Source: Phallusia mammillata | Taxonomy: Eukaryota > Chordata > Ascidiacea > Phlebobranchia > Ascidiidae | DNA: 64,000 bases | Assembly: GCA_003260075.1 (NCBI GenBank) | Contig: QLIY01000020.1 | Coordinates: 186,001 to 250,000, forward strand | Reading direction: 5' to 3' | Part shown: positions 1 to 12,400 of the stretch, piece by piece | How positions within the stretch are numbered: position 1 is the stretch's first letter | How the letters are laid out: every line of letters starts with the position of its first letter | Notes under the pieces: model-generated | Databases searched by the model: none | What the model was told of the DNA's origin: nothing | Seen by the model: the letters and a program-made list of their open reading frames with translations, nothing else | Program-made: the position numbers and the translations under genes

Positions 1-632
1 TGCTTTCATATTTTTTGTAAGTGTTACTTTTGCATTGGTACTTTTTAAGGAGGCATGCTACCTTGAAAAACAACTACAATGTTTCACTCGACAAAGATAA
101 TAATGTATTGGTGCCAGGGTGATTCTTTCAATTTGTGAAAAAATATATGCGCAGGTTAACTCTAGTCTAGAATATAACGTAGAATCTCCACTACTCGTTT
201 ATTTTGACATGGAATATATCATATTTTTTAATCATTTTAGCGGCAATATTTTTATATGAGTCCCAATTTTGCAGCGGTGCTTACAAACCGTCTACAAAAA
301 CCTACTAGCAGTTACTTTTCAGTAGCAACTCAAGTGTAGATTTTGATCTCTTGCATTAACGCTTTGAGGATTGTGAACTAAAATAGTCTACAGGACTTAT
401 GTGGGCGCACGTACAGTAGCATATTTGGTCCTTGGACAACAGACAGTGCGACGTAGGTTAACTCAGGAGTGTTTTAAAATAGAATGCCACTTAACCTGTG
501 CCTACATGCCAGCTTTGCGTGGGACCACGGAAGTGCTGAGGTTATGGGTTTCAATGCTTTAGCTGTCATACACTTTGTCTTGTGCCTAATCATATTTTGT
601 TTTTTTTAGGTATTTATGTAGTACAAACCATC

Positions 633-960
633 AAAGGGTTGCAAGTGGGTCCAGTAAGTGCTAAACCCAAAAGCGACAAAACAAGTTTTTCCACTCTGTG
701 TCAGTATTTTTTTGAATAAATTTAACTAGCTAAGTAGCTAGTTCCTGACCTGACCAAATGCCAAACAGCCCTAAAACACCTTGTGCAAGACCAATTGTCT
801 ACTGTGTTTGTTGTCTTGGTCTTACTGTGAGGCTTTAATGTATACTTTCGGGCCAAAACGGGCTTCTCAAAAACGATTCGGGTTCGGGCCGGGTTTAGGG
901 CTTGTACTTTCGGGTTTGGGCCGGGTTCGGGCTCCAATTTCAGGCCCGTTTACAACTCTG
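633..960. mobile_element. hAT-type MITE, GGGCC-rich family (older copy)
   Basis: Shares order of segments with the element at 51974-52274: GGTTGCAAGTGGG start, CTAAGTAGC and CCATTGTCTACT-like middle, GGGCCGGGTTCGGGC repeats and end ...TACAACTCTG. Target duplication not clear; left end approximate. Confidence 0.6.
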
Positions 961-1274
961 AGCCAGAAACCTGTCTGAACCCGAATACCTCTTCAAAGCC
1001 CCAAAGCTTTACGACAACACACTTAAAAATTAAAGCACGATGTATATTCAAAGTTGAAATAGGACTCGTATTTGACAAAGTTATGTCAAAAACCTAAACC
1101 CGAAAACCTAGGGCCCGCCATTCATAAAACGACATGCATTAGTTCGAATTAGTGTTGCTTGGTGCAGAAACTACAAGTTCAATTGTCTCCATTTAAAAAA
1201 TACACCTCGTTGTATACATCGTAAAAAACATGCCATAAACAGCTTTTCAGGTTTAAATAAACATACCTTTGTCT

Positions 1275-1370
1275 TACGATAAGGTATGATAGGCAACGCA
1301 TCCTGAATTGCTTGCATGTTTTGTGCGTATGAAGTGTTTGCAGAGTTTGCAGCTTTGCTAGGAACTATTG
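1275..1370 (-). CDS. possible exon, unassigned
   Basis: An open stretch with TTCCTAG upstream and GTATGT after ACAAAG reads SKAANSANTSYAQNMQ then AIQDALPIIPYRKTK. It could be a downstream exon of the PSTPIP-like gene, but it matches no part of that family I can recall. Start and end are approximate, and the upstream pyrimidine tract is weak. Confidence 0.18.
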
Positions 1371-1535
1371 TTACGCTTCCGTGTGCAAACCAAGCTTTAA
1401 TACGTAACAAAGTGCGTCACTCAGAAACTCGTTGGTGACGCGCAACTGTCTAAGCACTGCGAAAGTCGTCCGACGCACTGGTCATCCGTTATCTCGTCAC
1501 AAAAGTGATTACCCAGCCACGTGATGTCATATGTG

Positions 1536-1543
1536 TGACGTCA
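1536..1543. promoter_or_regulatory. CRE-like palindrome TGACGTCA
   Basis: In a locally GC-richer stretch (about 1400-1620) that also has CACGTG. Could be a promoter-like segment, but no start site can be assigned. Confidence 0.3.
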
Positions 1544-2996
1544 TTGGCGTTTTTTGTCGCTTGTCGGAAATCGCGGAGCTCGAACATGTGATGTGTCGTG
1601 CTCTTAGTTGCGCTACATGCTAATATATGCTACGTAAATCCGAGTCAGTGAATGACCTAAAATTTCGGTTGTGTGTTAAAGCCAAATGTTTTTTTACGTT
1701 GAAAATTGCTTGTCACTGTATCCTAGTAAATTTCCCAGGAAGCAGTTTAGCGCGTACCCAAGTTTAATGCAAAATCATTTAGTTTTTACGCAGAACCCTA
1801 CTAGGCATACATTATGCAAATTTAGCTTAATCAGTTCCTTATTCAAATAGAAAATCACAAAGTACTAACTTTTTTGTTTCGCATCTAGTTGACATTGTTG
1901 CCAAGTTATTGTTTCCCACTGTTAATATTCGTTTAATTAACTTGGAATTTAAATGTTTAATAAACTTTGAAAATAAAAATTTAACTAGAAAGGTGGCTTT
2001 CCTATATATATTCCATTTTATGTATATTTTATGTATCAATTCACTATACACACAATTTGATCTACGAACATGATTGTTTTTGCAAGCAAAACCAAATGGG
2101 TCCCCACACACATGTTTATGAGAATTAGTGATGGTAAAAATGTTTTCAAGTTCTTTTTTTTAGATTTTATTTTTAGATTCTTTTTCAGAACGACAAATTC
2201 GTAGAAAGCATCAACCCACACTTTAAAAGGATTTGTATTCGCCGAACGACTGCTTAATGATCTTTTGACACGGTTTTTAATAGAATGCAGTCCTTAGTGA
2301 TTAACAATAACGTTTCTCTCAATTTATATTTAACTTATGTATTGCTTCTGGAGTATATGTGTAAAAACTAAATAAGCTATGTTGTGACAAAAAATCATTC
2401 TAAACTGTGTTCTGCGTTACCTACAAGTTCACCTTCAGTCGTCATAAGGCGGCCAACTTGTCAATGACCGTTTAATGACTTTTTATTGCATCTTTGGAAA
2501 ACATGTATTTTTTTACCTTCGTGTTAATCAACAACGATTGCCTGAATGTACAAAACCGAAGTATCGTTTTAATCACTTCTAAGATAAAAAAATCTTCGTT
2601 AAAACGGACAATACGCGTGCTAACTTAATAAAACCACTTAGCATTACTGCGCTGATGTCTAATCATCAAAAAGACTGCCTCGTAAAGCCCGTCCGTGCGT
2701 CAAGAAGCGATCTCCCGCTATGCATTAAATCGCCGTTATTTTAAACCAGTGAATACCCTTGGGCTTTCCATTGTACACATTTTATGGGCTGTAATTGTAA
2801 CCATTTGGCTGCAATCATTTTTTATTTTTATTTTTTAGCACATATGGCCTTGCATTTCTGACCTAAACGACTGGAAAAACTAAAACCGATTGTTTCGGGG
2901 TTAAAGGAATGAAAATGAGTGAATCCAATTAAAAGTTAGGAAATTAATTAGAATACCTTACATTGCACCAACAAACAAAGCATGAAACTACTAGAT

Positions 2997-3518
2997 CAGC
3001 GGTTCTCAACCAGTGGGCCATGGCCCACTGGTGGGCCATGGAAGCATTTTGATTAGGCCACAGACCAATCAAATAGAAAGCTTTTTTTAAGAATTTTCAT
3101 TTGTGTCACTACACTCAATTTTACGAGAATAATGGCTCGGGGAGGAATTGAGAAGGAATGTAAATTAATTTGAATTATTCTATTTACGGTATAAAGTTAC
3201 TTTGAGTTTCTGCAACCCTGTATGTTTATGATGTAATAAACTACTTTGTGATTACAATAAAGCCAGATAATAGCAGCATATCAATTGTCCAATTATTCGG
3301 TCATAACTGAAAGTGCTTGATTAAAGAAGGGAAAGTGCTGTTTTATGATTTGTTTGCATTAACTTATTTTGAACTTATTATCTGTTTGAAATATGTCCTG
3401 CAGTTTTTTTTTGTTCTGAAACTACTTTATAGTTGTTTTATTCATAAAAATTTACTGGGCCACAGAATTTTTGTGCAATGAAAGTGGGCCACAAAAGAAA
3501 AAAGGTTGAGAACCACTG
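2997..3518. mobile_element. hAT-type MITE, CAG(C/T)GGTTCTCAACC family
   Basis: Starts CAGCGGTTCTCAACC and ends GGTTGAGAACCACTG; flanked by a perfect 8-bp duplication TACTAGAT (2989-2996 and 3519-3526). Internal GTGGGCCATGG palindromes; 522 bp, no transposase frame. Confidence 0.9.
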
Positions 3519-4266
3519 TACTAGATCATGTGCTTTGGTCGGTACAGGGGTTTTAAAAATTTTGCGTTTTGGGGGCATGTGGGTGAACTCGTGGGTTGTT
3601 CGGGATCAAACTTCAGGAGGATCAAGTAGGGATACATAACTAACATATGTGTAAATTTGAAGCACTCTTTTTTAACCAAACGAACGTTACAAACCAGCGT
3701 TAGACAGAAAAAAAGAAAAAAGAAAAAAATACGGATAAAAACAATATGTGTTCAGGGAAGGGGACCCATAAATACAAAAAAAATGCTTTAGAAGTGTAAG
3801 ATTATTTTCGTTTATAACACGACACACACAGACAAGGAACACATGATTCACTTCCTTAAGGAGTTGCATTGCGTAGAGCAACAAGTTAAAGCTTAAGCTT
3901 TGTTCGTCATACATATCCGGCTGAGTCACAAGCAGTACAGGACACTTTGTCTATGGTTGAATTAAACTAAATTCTTTAAACCACTTAGCAATGCACCAGT
4001 AAAGCAATGTTTGAAACTGCTGGGTCATGTACTATAGAAAGTATAGCCGTTTTTATCTTTCGCGTTTTTGGGATCTGCAAACCGTTGGGATAACTGAAGT
4101 TTAATTTTAAAAGACAAGTTTCAAACAATCTAAACAACTTGCTCAAAGAACGACAACCTGTGTTTCTAAAAGGCAAAAACACCGACCTTATTCAAAAATA
4201 TATGGTTTAAAATATATATGCCGGCGACAAATGTTATTTTTAGAAATTACTTGCAATCTTGCTTAC

Positions 4267-4459
4267 CCATATTTGTCGTGCGTTTTCAACCGCAGCTACA
4301 GATGACTTGTAATCTTCATCAGATTTTATCGCATTGCTTCTTGCTTGCATAGCAGATTTTCGCGCCTTTTCCGCATCCCGAGGTTTGCTCCCGAATTTCA
4401 TTTTTTCCGAGTCCGACTCAGCTTTGTCAGCTGCCTTTGACTTGCTTTCGTACGAGTTC
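4267..4459 (-). CDS. pstpip: PSTPIP-like exon 4
   Basis: Acceptor TTACGTAG and donor GTAAGC; 193 bp, ending in phase 0 at ATA TGG. Encodes NSYESKSKAADKAE and DYKSSVAAVENARQIW, matching the SYEQ...EQLEKTRQDW stretch of vertebrate PSTPIP2. Confidence 0.87.
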
Positions 4460-7400
4460 CTACGTAACAAGGAAAGGAGTGAGTAACCATAGCAACACGC
4501 TATTACAACGGAATCAAAATTCATGACGAGGCATACACCTATAGAGACTTAACAGTTGTCTTAGAGTTAGACAATCAACACACACAAACGATAATTCAAT
4601 AACACATGAGGCTTTTATGAAACTGCGGAATGAATTGATTAACTGAAAGCCGGAAGAGAGGTAATAAAATCCAAAATAGACCAATCGAAAGTGGTTTGAC
4701 GTGCATTAAAAAAAAGTGGCAAATGGCCATGCCTTTGAAACGAACAGGATCATTTTGTCAGAAGGTAAGGCTTTTGCATCCCCAAAAAACTGTTTTTTGG
4801 GCAAATAATTTTGGCAATAGGAAAAATTAAAAAACTGTCCTTAACGGCAATCTGTTTCCCAGTTTTCCGTAGATTTTATGGCATAATCGATCAAGTTCAC
4901 AACCATGTCTTAAAAAATTCTTCATTTGGGTGATAAAATTTACAATAACATTTGTTCAAGCGCTCAATGCCATCTGGCTAATTTCACTGAATTTTTTTTC
5001 AAAACATGCCAGCACGTTTATGCAAATGTACGCTGGATTTATAATTGGCAACACATTGGCTGTGAGAATTGGTGGTATGTATACAAATCCCCACAGGAGT
5101 GTGGTAACCAGCAGGAAGACAGCAAATGGGTGAGTGTTGGTCACCTTTACCAGTTTGCATAACGTTCGCGGTGGTAAAGTATTTGCGGAGTAAGGTGGAT
5201 CCGTGCGCTCTTTAAAAAACACCACCACCAGCACCACCAACACACTTCACGGGGCATGCAAAGTTTACTTCTGGATAACCCGGAAACTATATGCATATGT
5301 ATTTTCTTAGCCTAAACTCATCACCAGTTTAGGCTATTGAAGCACAATAGCTGTTTAGGACAAAAAGGCTTGCAAAGCCAACTTGAAAACACAAATTTAT
5401 CAATTGACCTTGAAATACTTAAAAAACATACGTTGCTGTTTACTATGAGTTAAGTATTGTCTTTACCGGTAGTTGGCTATTTAGTAGGTTGTTGATTTTT
5501 AAAGTTGCAATTTACACCAATAATGTGGAATTTTCACATAATATCCCCAGAACGAATAAACGGAAAAGGGGTAATAGTTTGTTGCATACCTTGGAAATGG
5601 CTAAACATACCTTTCTATTATGTAACAAAAAATACACGCGAAAATTTGCAAACTGATGTTGCTGTAACTGTCCGCATACAGCTAAATTTTATAATATGAC
5701 AACGTCAGTGAACGAGTACTAAATTCTAACGAATCTAACTTATTTAAACAATTCTTAACTCACTTGCAGGCTTGCATCTTCCGATACAAATCTGCTTTGT
5801 TTTTGTGTGCGCGGTGAACCGTGTCCTCATGACGTTTCCTCGCTTCCTTTTGCCTGTCAAGAAAGATTTCGTACTCATTTTGTCAGTTTTGTGGTTTTAC
5901 ATGTTTGCACTGTTAACTACAAGCTTTGTTCGTATGCTTAACAGTTCTTAGTTTTTACGAGGTCTTCGTTTTTTTATGTCGCCCGTTGTGGGTGTTAAAG
6001 TTTAAACAGGTCTTGCTAAGCCTGTACGTGTCAACGGATACAGAAAAAAATAGGAAAAACAACGTATACAGAAAAACAGGTAAAAAACTGAATGTTCCAT
6101 CGAAAAGATATACATGAAATGAATAGTTTCTGAAAACGTTACGTAGCCTATATTCCGGCCCCAACGAAACAGAATACGACATGACAGATGGTTTCTTATA
6201 ATATCACCCTCAAAATTGCTGTATCTATGCCAATAATGTTTTGACTACAAGAAAAACCTAAAAAGCCCAAATACGTTGATGACATTTTAACAGCAAAATT
6301 CACCAAAAGAACGGTTCATTTAATGGGGCTTGCACTTGGCCATAAAATATTTACGCAGGAAGCACTCCCGAAGCATATGTTAAGTGCTTTGCGGGTCATA
6401 CTACTTTCGCTTCGTTTGTCACTTGAGGTGAAAAGCGAAGTCTCCCGTCAATTGGAAATTTGAACCCGATAAGATTTTAATAGCGCTGAAAGCATTCAAA
6501 CAATATGTATATGAGGCGGTTGGTTGGGAATTTTACAAAGATAACAAAAGGAAAATTTAAAGTTCCTACTGAGCCTGGTACATATTGATAGCGAGTTGCA
6601 TTGCACACATATTATGATTTCGACCAATGCTTAAGAAATAGGTTGCCCGTGCAGTAATTAGAGTAAGCTGGAACGGTCGCTCCGGTAAAAGAACTGTTAA
6701 TCTCATAGCACAGGAATCATAAGTAAACTTCATTGATAATATGATAATTTTCTGTTCTCGTAAAAATATCCACAATACTTTGTCCCATTATTGTTTCACA
6801 GTTACGTGGCGTTCTACTGTTTCGACCAACGACATGAAATTCGATTCTGCGTTCAAAGCCGTCGGGTATAATTTGAGTGTTTCCAAGCGCATCTGGTAAT
6901 ACCATACGAATCCGTAGTACCCAGTGCACCTGGCAAAGTTATTGAGGGCTACGAAAGAGATATATTTGTCTAGTGAACTGTCTTTGCTAGCTTGGTTGAT
7001 GTTCGAATATTCTTTCAACTTCCTGTGTCCGCTTGTATGAAAAACCCTACGTGACGTATCCACTAGTTCCGCTTTCGTGTTTTGGCCAAACGTCATGACA
7101 ATCGTCAGACTGGCAGCGGGCTTGAAAACAAATCCACCGCATGTTGTTACACCCCGGAAGTCGCAGCTTTTTTTATCTATGCTGTTTTGTTTTTCTTGAA
7201 TGTTTTGTTTTAACGTTTTGGCTACGAGTGCCCGTCTTTTAAAGACGTGACTGCAAGTCAAGTTAACAATCAAAGAGCTTTGGTGGTGATGTTGGACAAA
7301 CTGGACCACATTGCTAAAAAGTGGTTTACTTGATTGCCTACGCGGCGTTTACGAATTCTATCCTCCTTTAGAACAGTTTTATACCATATCTCTTGATTTC

Positions 7401-9475
7401 AACTTCCGCGATAAGCTAATGTTCCATGTAACGGTAACATGGGTTACATAAGCTCCAAGGGTTCCGCAAAGTTGGTTATAAGAATTTTAATTCCTGTTTG
7501 TTTAGGTATTACATGACACAAAGTTGTCCAGACTTACTTCTCCCGGAACTCTGTTAGTTTCGCAGTTTCCTCTGATATTTTTTGTGAAAGTGTTGCGTGT
7601 AAAGTGGCCTCGGTTTCAGCTTCGGCCCGAAACTCGTCCAAAGTTTTTCTTAACGTGGTGCACTCGCTTGCACCGCGTTCGATTCTGCAAAACCAAAAAT
7701 GTTTTTAATTTCCTTCATCTTTTTGAAGTTGTTTATTTACATGCGTTAAAAGAGTGAGTTTACGTTAATTTGGAACCACTTACAAAAATTTGCGGTAAAA
7801 ATATACGCCTCGACACCTTTTTAAAAAAGATGCAGAAATACAGTATAGGCTCAATTCAAAGATACATGCTACAGGAAGATACTACAATACAGGCTCAATC
7901 AAAGTTTTTGATATCATTATTAGTTGTACGAAACTAACTTGCAACATACCACCCAAAGCTGTACATGAAAACAGACCGATTAAAGTCGGACTTTATATGG
8001 CAATCGTGAGCCAAGCAATACCGAATTGCTATTGAAATCAATTATTTGCGCACGAGCCGACTGAAGAACACCATTTAAGTCGCGCCATTATGAGATCACG
8101 TGACCCTAGATTGTCATTCGATTTCGGTGGTGAAAGGTAGAGAAAGCGACGAACAGGAAACACAAGCACATATGTGGGACTTCAAAGTATCCTGAGCAAT
8201 AAAGCATCGAGGTACAAACATGGTGCTTTTTCGCCAAGGGCATTTGTGTAATCTAAAAATGTTCCATACAGGTCTACACAAATTTTGCGTTTTTTTGTTC
8301 AAAAGTCACTAAATTGGTAAAATAAAGGTCACTTCTTCAGCACAGTCATCTCCAAAATGTTTTATTCATACAGCAAGTTTTTGGTACAATTCAGTTCAAT
8401 CGATTTTTCATCGTAGATCGTAAACGTTTTATGTAAATGTGATAATTATATGTGGATAATAAATACTTAAGGTTCGGTAAAGCAATTGTTTCAAAACAGA
8501 GCCAATTTCGGTTTCAGTATTCGACTGTTTTAGGACGATCTAGTCACCAATAGACCTTCCACGTGATTAAAAGCGTGGTAAATTTTTAACACGACTGATC
8601 ATAATCGGCGCATGAATTAATAATGTAATGTCCATTAAATTTGCTTTTGCAAGATTCAGGAGCATGTGGAAAGCGTACGAACTTCCTTCTTTCATCAGTG
8701 CCATTTTGATGTTCTTGCAATGGATTTTGCATTTTTTCTTGATGTTAAACTCCGTATAATATGTTAGTCTTTAAATTTAGTTACAAACTCTGTTTTCAAA
8801 CTGGGGCATTTTATTTGATTAACAAGTTTTCTATTGAAATTTTAAAAAATGTGGCACACTATAGTCAGATTTTTTAGCCAGATGCCTTAGTGCAGTGATT
8901 TTCAACGTTTTTGAGTCGCGGAACACATCATGCATCAAAATAATCTTGCGGAACACCAACGCAATTACAATCTTATTATTATATCACACAACGAGTCTAA
9001 TCATTAAACAACAATAAATGAAGCAAATCGCAACAGGACATCAAAGTTGTTAAAAATGGATAATTACTTTCTTAAAAGAATAGTTATATGTACACTCGTT
9101 GTGAAAAAATATAGGGATTTTTGACCGCGGTTCCATGGACTAGTAAAACAACTAAATTACTTGCAGAAGACGATCTTTCACGGCAGCGGAGCACCGGTTA
9201 AAAACCACGGCTTTAGTGTACGTTGATGATCAAAATACCAGGTTTGATTTTTCTTATGCTGGCCTTTTCTTATGTAAAACTTGCCTTGATATTTTTAACA
9301 GCGATTTTGAGTATTCCTCTTCAGCTTTGGCTCGTTGTTTCAGATAATCTTCAACCCATTTGCACGACCTCTGTCCTTCTTTCATGTGATTGACAAGCGT
9401 CTCAAATCCGGTCTGGGAAAGGAAATCTGCTTCCCAAAACGCACCACGGAACATACCCGGGGGATTATTATTCAT
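4267..9475 (-). CDS. pstpip: F-BAR adaptor protein, PSTPIP1/2-like (partial, 4 exons)
   Basis: Proline-serine-threonine phosphatase-interacting proteins are cytoplasmic F-BAR proteins that dimerise, bind curved membranes and link PEST phosphatases to actin (family knowledge). Four exons join in frame: 9475-9285, 7684-7538, 5853-5764 and 4459-4267, giving about 207 codons. Seen: an FCH start with FWEADFLSQTGFETL and RAKAEEEYSKSL near residues 10-55, then charged coiled-coil helices with TLRKTLDEF, FREKQKEARKRHE, YRKMQACKNSYESK and AVENARQIW. Order and spacing match the first two thirds of the PSTPIP F-BAR. The ATG at 9475 is chosen because the family motif starts about 10 residues later. The rest of the F-BAR and the C-terminal tail are not found down to position 1, so the gene probably continues off the left edge. 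Introns hold MITEs and no other recognised gene. PACSIN and other F-BAR families fit less well. Confidence 0.88.
5309..5335. repeat. perfect 10-bp stem-loop
   Basis: AGCCTAAACT and AGTTTAGGCT separated by seven bases, inside a PSTPIP-like intron. Confidence 0.6.
5764..5853 (-). CDS. pstpip: PSTPIP-like exon 3
   Basis: Acceptor CTTGACAG and donor GTGAGT; 90 bp. Encodes QKEARKRHEDTVHRAH and KADLYRKMQACK; its first base completes the Lys codon split from exon 2. Confidence 0.88.
7538..7684 (-). CDS. pstpip: PSTPIP-like exon 2 (coiled coil)
   Basis: Acceptor TTTTGCAG before 7684 and donor GTAAGT after 7538; 147 bp, phase 2 in and out. Contains TLRKTLDEFRAEAE and KLTEFREK, the F-BAR helix before the QKE motif. 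Confidence 0.88.
8893..9210. mobile_element. hAT-type MITE
   Basis: Starts CAGTGATTTTCAACG, ends TTAAAAACCACGG. Flanks CCTTAGTG and CTTTAGTG match at 7 of 8. Lies just downstream of PSTPIP-like exon 1, in its intron. Confidence 0.75.
9285..9475 (-). CDS. pstpip: PSTPIP-like exon 1 (start codon, FCH helix)
   Basis: 191 bp from ATG at 9475-9473 to AAG at 9285, ending in phase 2. The following bases are GCAAGT, so this is a GC-AG intron. The alternative GT four bases on would leave phase 0, which does not fit the next exon. Confidence 0.85.
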
Positions 9476-12400
9476 TTTTATATTTTTAATGCAAACTTCT
9501 CTGTGAATGTAAAAATCAAATTCTTTACCTTTGGGGTCGACAAAGCGCTTGCTAAAGTATTGCTTTTACGGTTAACAGTTTTTTTTTGAAATGCAAAAAT
9601 CTAACAAAATACTCAGACTGTCTAACTTATTTACGTTCGTTTTAATTAGTCGCCATGGTTCGATGCACATATCTCTCCTTTAGGCTTTTAATGTCGATTT
9701 ACCGCAAATCTAAGATTGTAGTCGCAAAATCATGGTACAAGTATAATGATAAGAAGGTGAAGTAACGTACGAGTTTTACCCTTTTTGCTGCCTTAACACA
9801 AGCTTACCGCAATTTCACATTGAACTTGGACAGTTTGAAACTAAACAGGTCTTGGATCCAGCATTACAAAACCGCCGACAGTCTGGTTACAGTTACTCTT
9901 AAGAAACCACTCGACTAGCATAACTTTTCCAATGTTACGTTCCACAAAAGTCCTCAAGAGACGGCCTCAACTTTATATGCCCTTGAGGATAGGGCAAAAC
10001 TAGAAAAACGTGTGTATTGGCAACATTTTAACTGGAGATGAAAATTCCCTCGTCGGTTTCTGGTGTTTTCTCCATGCTACACGTCAGTAAGTTGACTTAG
10101 TTTGTAGTTAAATCTCTGCGTGGCATCAGCACTTTTGACGTTAAGGACCCAAAATCATCAACACAAGTTTAACCAGTCTTAAATTTTGGGTTAACAGCGG
10201 TTTGAGAAGCTGAAGCACAAACATCAAAGCTAACATCACGAAACAGGAGTTGTATACTGCACGACGTCTATGGCCCACAGGCGTTTTGATTGATGCGCTT
10301 GATAAATACGTTATATTTATCACTACCAGGCCATGGAGAGGCTATTTGAAAAGACACGGTTCGTGGGAACCCTATCAACTATAAACACCTCGTATTGTTG
10401 CCGACACAGTGACTTTTGTATGACACACTATGTAGATGAGCGTGAAGTTCAAGCTAAAGATTTTACGAGCTAAAACTGCAACGCATAAGCCTCAACCACG
10501 CTTCAGTGCCTTTTTGCCCTGACTAAACAAATTGTTTGTTTGCGCCTCAAAAAGGGAGGCATTTTTGATGGCACATGGCGTTGCGGCAAACTGGCAAAGG
10601 AAATGACGTTTTTTTCAAACTGAAAGCTGCCTAACGTCCAGAACATAACAAAATATCCTGAAACATAGTTAAGTTAACTCAACTTCAATCTGACAATCCT
10701 AAATATCACCATTAGCGTTTGAAATAGGTTTTCTAATTAGCTGAAGATAAACAATAGTAGGAGGTGATAAAGCTGACCAAATTAAGCGCACACCACATTT
10801 AGACAGACTTTGATGTTTACGTTCCTTACACAATGTTTCCTATTGAATATCTAAACTTGGTCTTCAATCTGCCTTGCATGTACATAATACAGCCAGCTAG
10901 CTCTGATTTCGCTGGCTATCGACTTAACAGTCATTACATGCCCACACACATCTCCACACAAGCTTCCGCAATCAACATAACCCTTCCTTTCTCACAGATT
11001 GAAGACCTTTTGGTTTTACTGATAGTCAGCATGTTTCAAATTGAAAAACTGGCGTTATTATTATTACAATACTCGCTTTTTGATGACGTACATAGTTTCA
11101 TCATCAATATATGGATTACAGCATACCTGTCGTCCTGTCAGCACTTGAATTCACTCAGTAAACGAGTTTTATACCTTAATCTTGTTTCATCTTACCAGCC
11201 ATTGACAAGCTGTATGCAGCCTAGCTTACCAAGGCTGTCAAAGCGTATTCGTTCGGTAGTAAAGCCTTTTGCAGACTTACAATGCCAGTAAACACACATT
11301 TTTACAAGGCAACGTTCGCATTCAAATACGCTGAACATGCGCTTCGCCCAAGGGGCCTGACACAAGTATTTTACGACTGTATAAACGGCGGTCTTCTTTA
11401 CTGCCATTGGTCTGTATACTTACATTGTACAGATCCTACAGGCTTAAAATTACTTTTGTGACGACACGTTAAGCTAAAAACGCTATTAAAAGTGTAAACA
11501 CTGTTTATCGCATGAAGCCAGGACGGAAATTTACTCATGCGTTCAAACTTGTCATGTAAACAAATACCTATTGTTCACTGTCTGCTGCTGTGGAGTAAAA
11601 CTGACTAATATTCACAACACAGACGCATAAACTGAACAGTTTGACGCCGCAGCAGCCTAACCAACTTTTCCTGTAATTGTTGGGGCAATGAATAGGCCCT
11701 ATCTGAATCTAATTACAGTCCTGTCTCGGCGCGTATATCAGCTGATTGCCAAACGCTTCATTGCGCTCGCAAAGAGAAAAAGGGGCGGGTCGGGTTCGGG
11801 CCTTTTTATAATAGGCTGCTTTACGACAAAATAATAAAGGACTGTTGTTGGGCAGAATTGCTGTTCAAATGTTTTTCCTCGTATAGGTCGATATGTTTGG
11901 GTCGCAACTAGTTTTTCTTTTCGAAACTGGCGTTTCATTAGTTAACATTTATGCTTGCTTTAACTGTATTAATTTGATTTTTTTGAGAACTTTTTTTCTT
12001 GTTTTTGAAGCACTATATTCATGTTTGGTCAAACTGTCTACCATCTGTGCTTGTCTGTCAACAAGCTTTTTTTCGGAAAAAAAGGACAATAGTCACAACA
12101 TAATCGCTATTAAATCGTTTGGTCAACAGTCGTTGGTACAAAAGTGACAAGTACTAAATCACTTTCGGTATTATATGTTTATTTTAAATGAAATGCAAAC
12201 ACAAAACTGCTTTCAAAAACAAACTACAAAATCCACCTTAGCTATCCGCATGCTAAACGAGGATTGAGTTTGCTTAAGATTTTGGCATGTTTCTCAGGCA
12301 GTTTTTCGTGTTCTAAGATCACATTTTAATAATTCATGCGACCTCATATAAACAAAATGCCGACCAGCATGAATTTTTCACGCATACCTTGTCAGCCAAC

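Noticed and set aside
10833..11291. 152-codon plus-strand frame as an intergenic gene
   Set aside because: Composition is ordinary AT-rich translation, no signal or domain recognised, no splice logic; chance expectation is not negligible.
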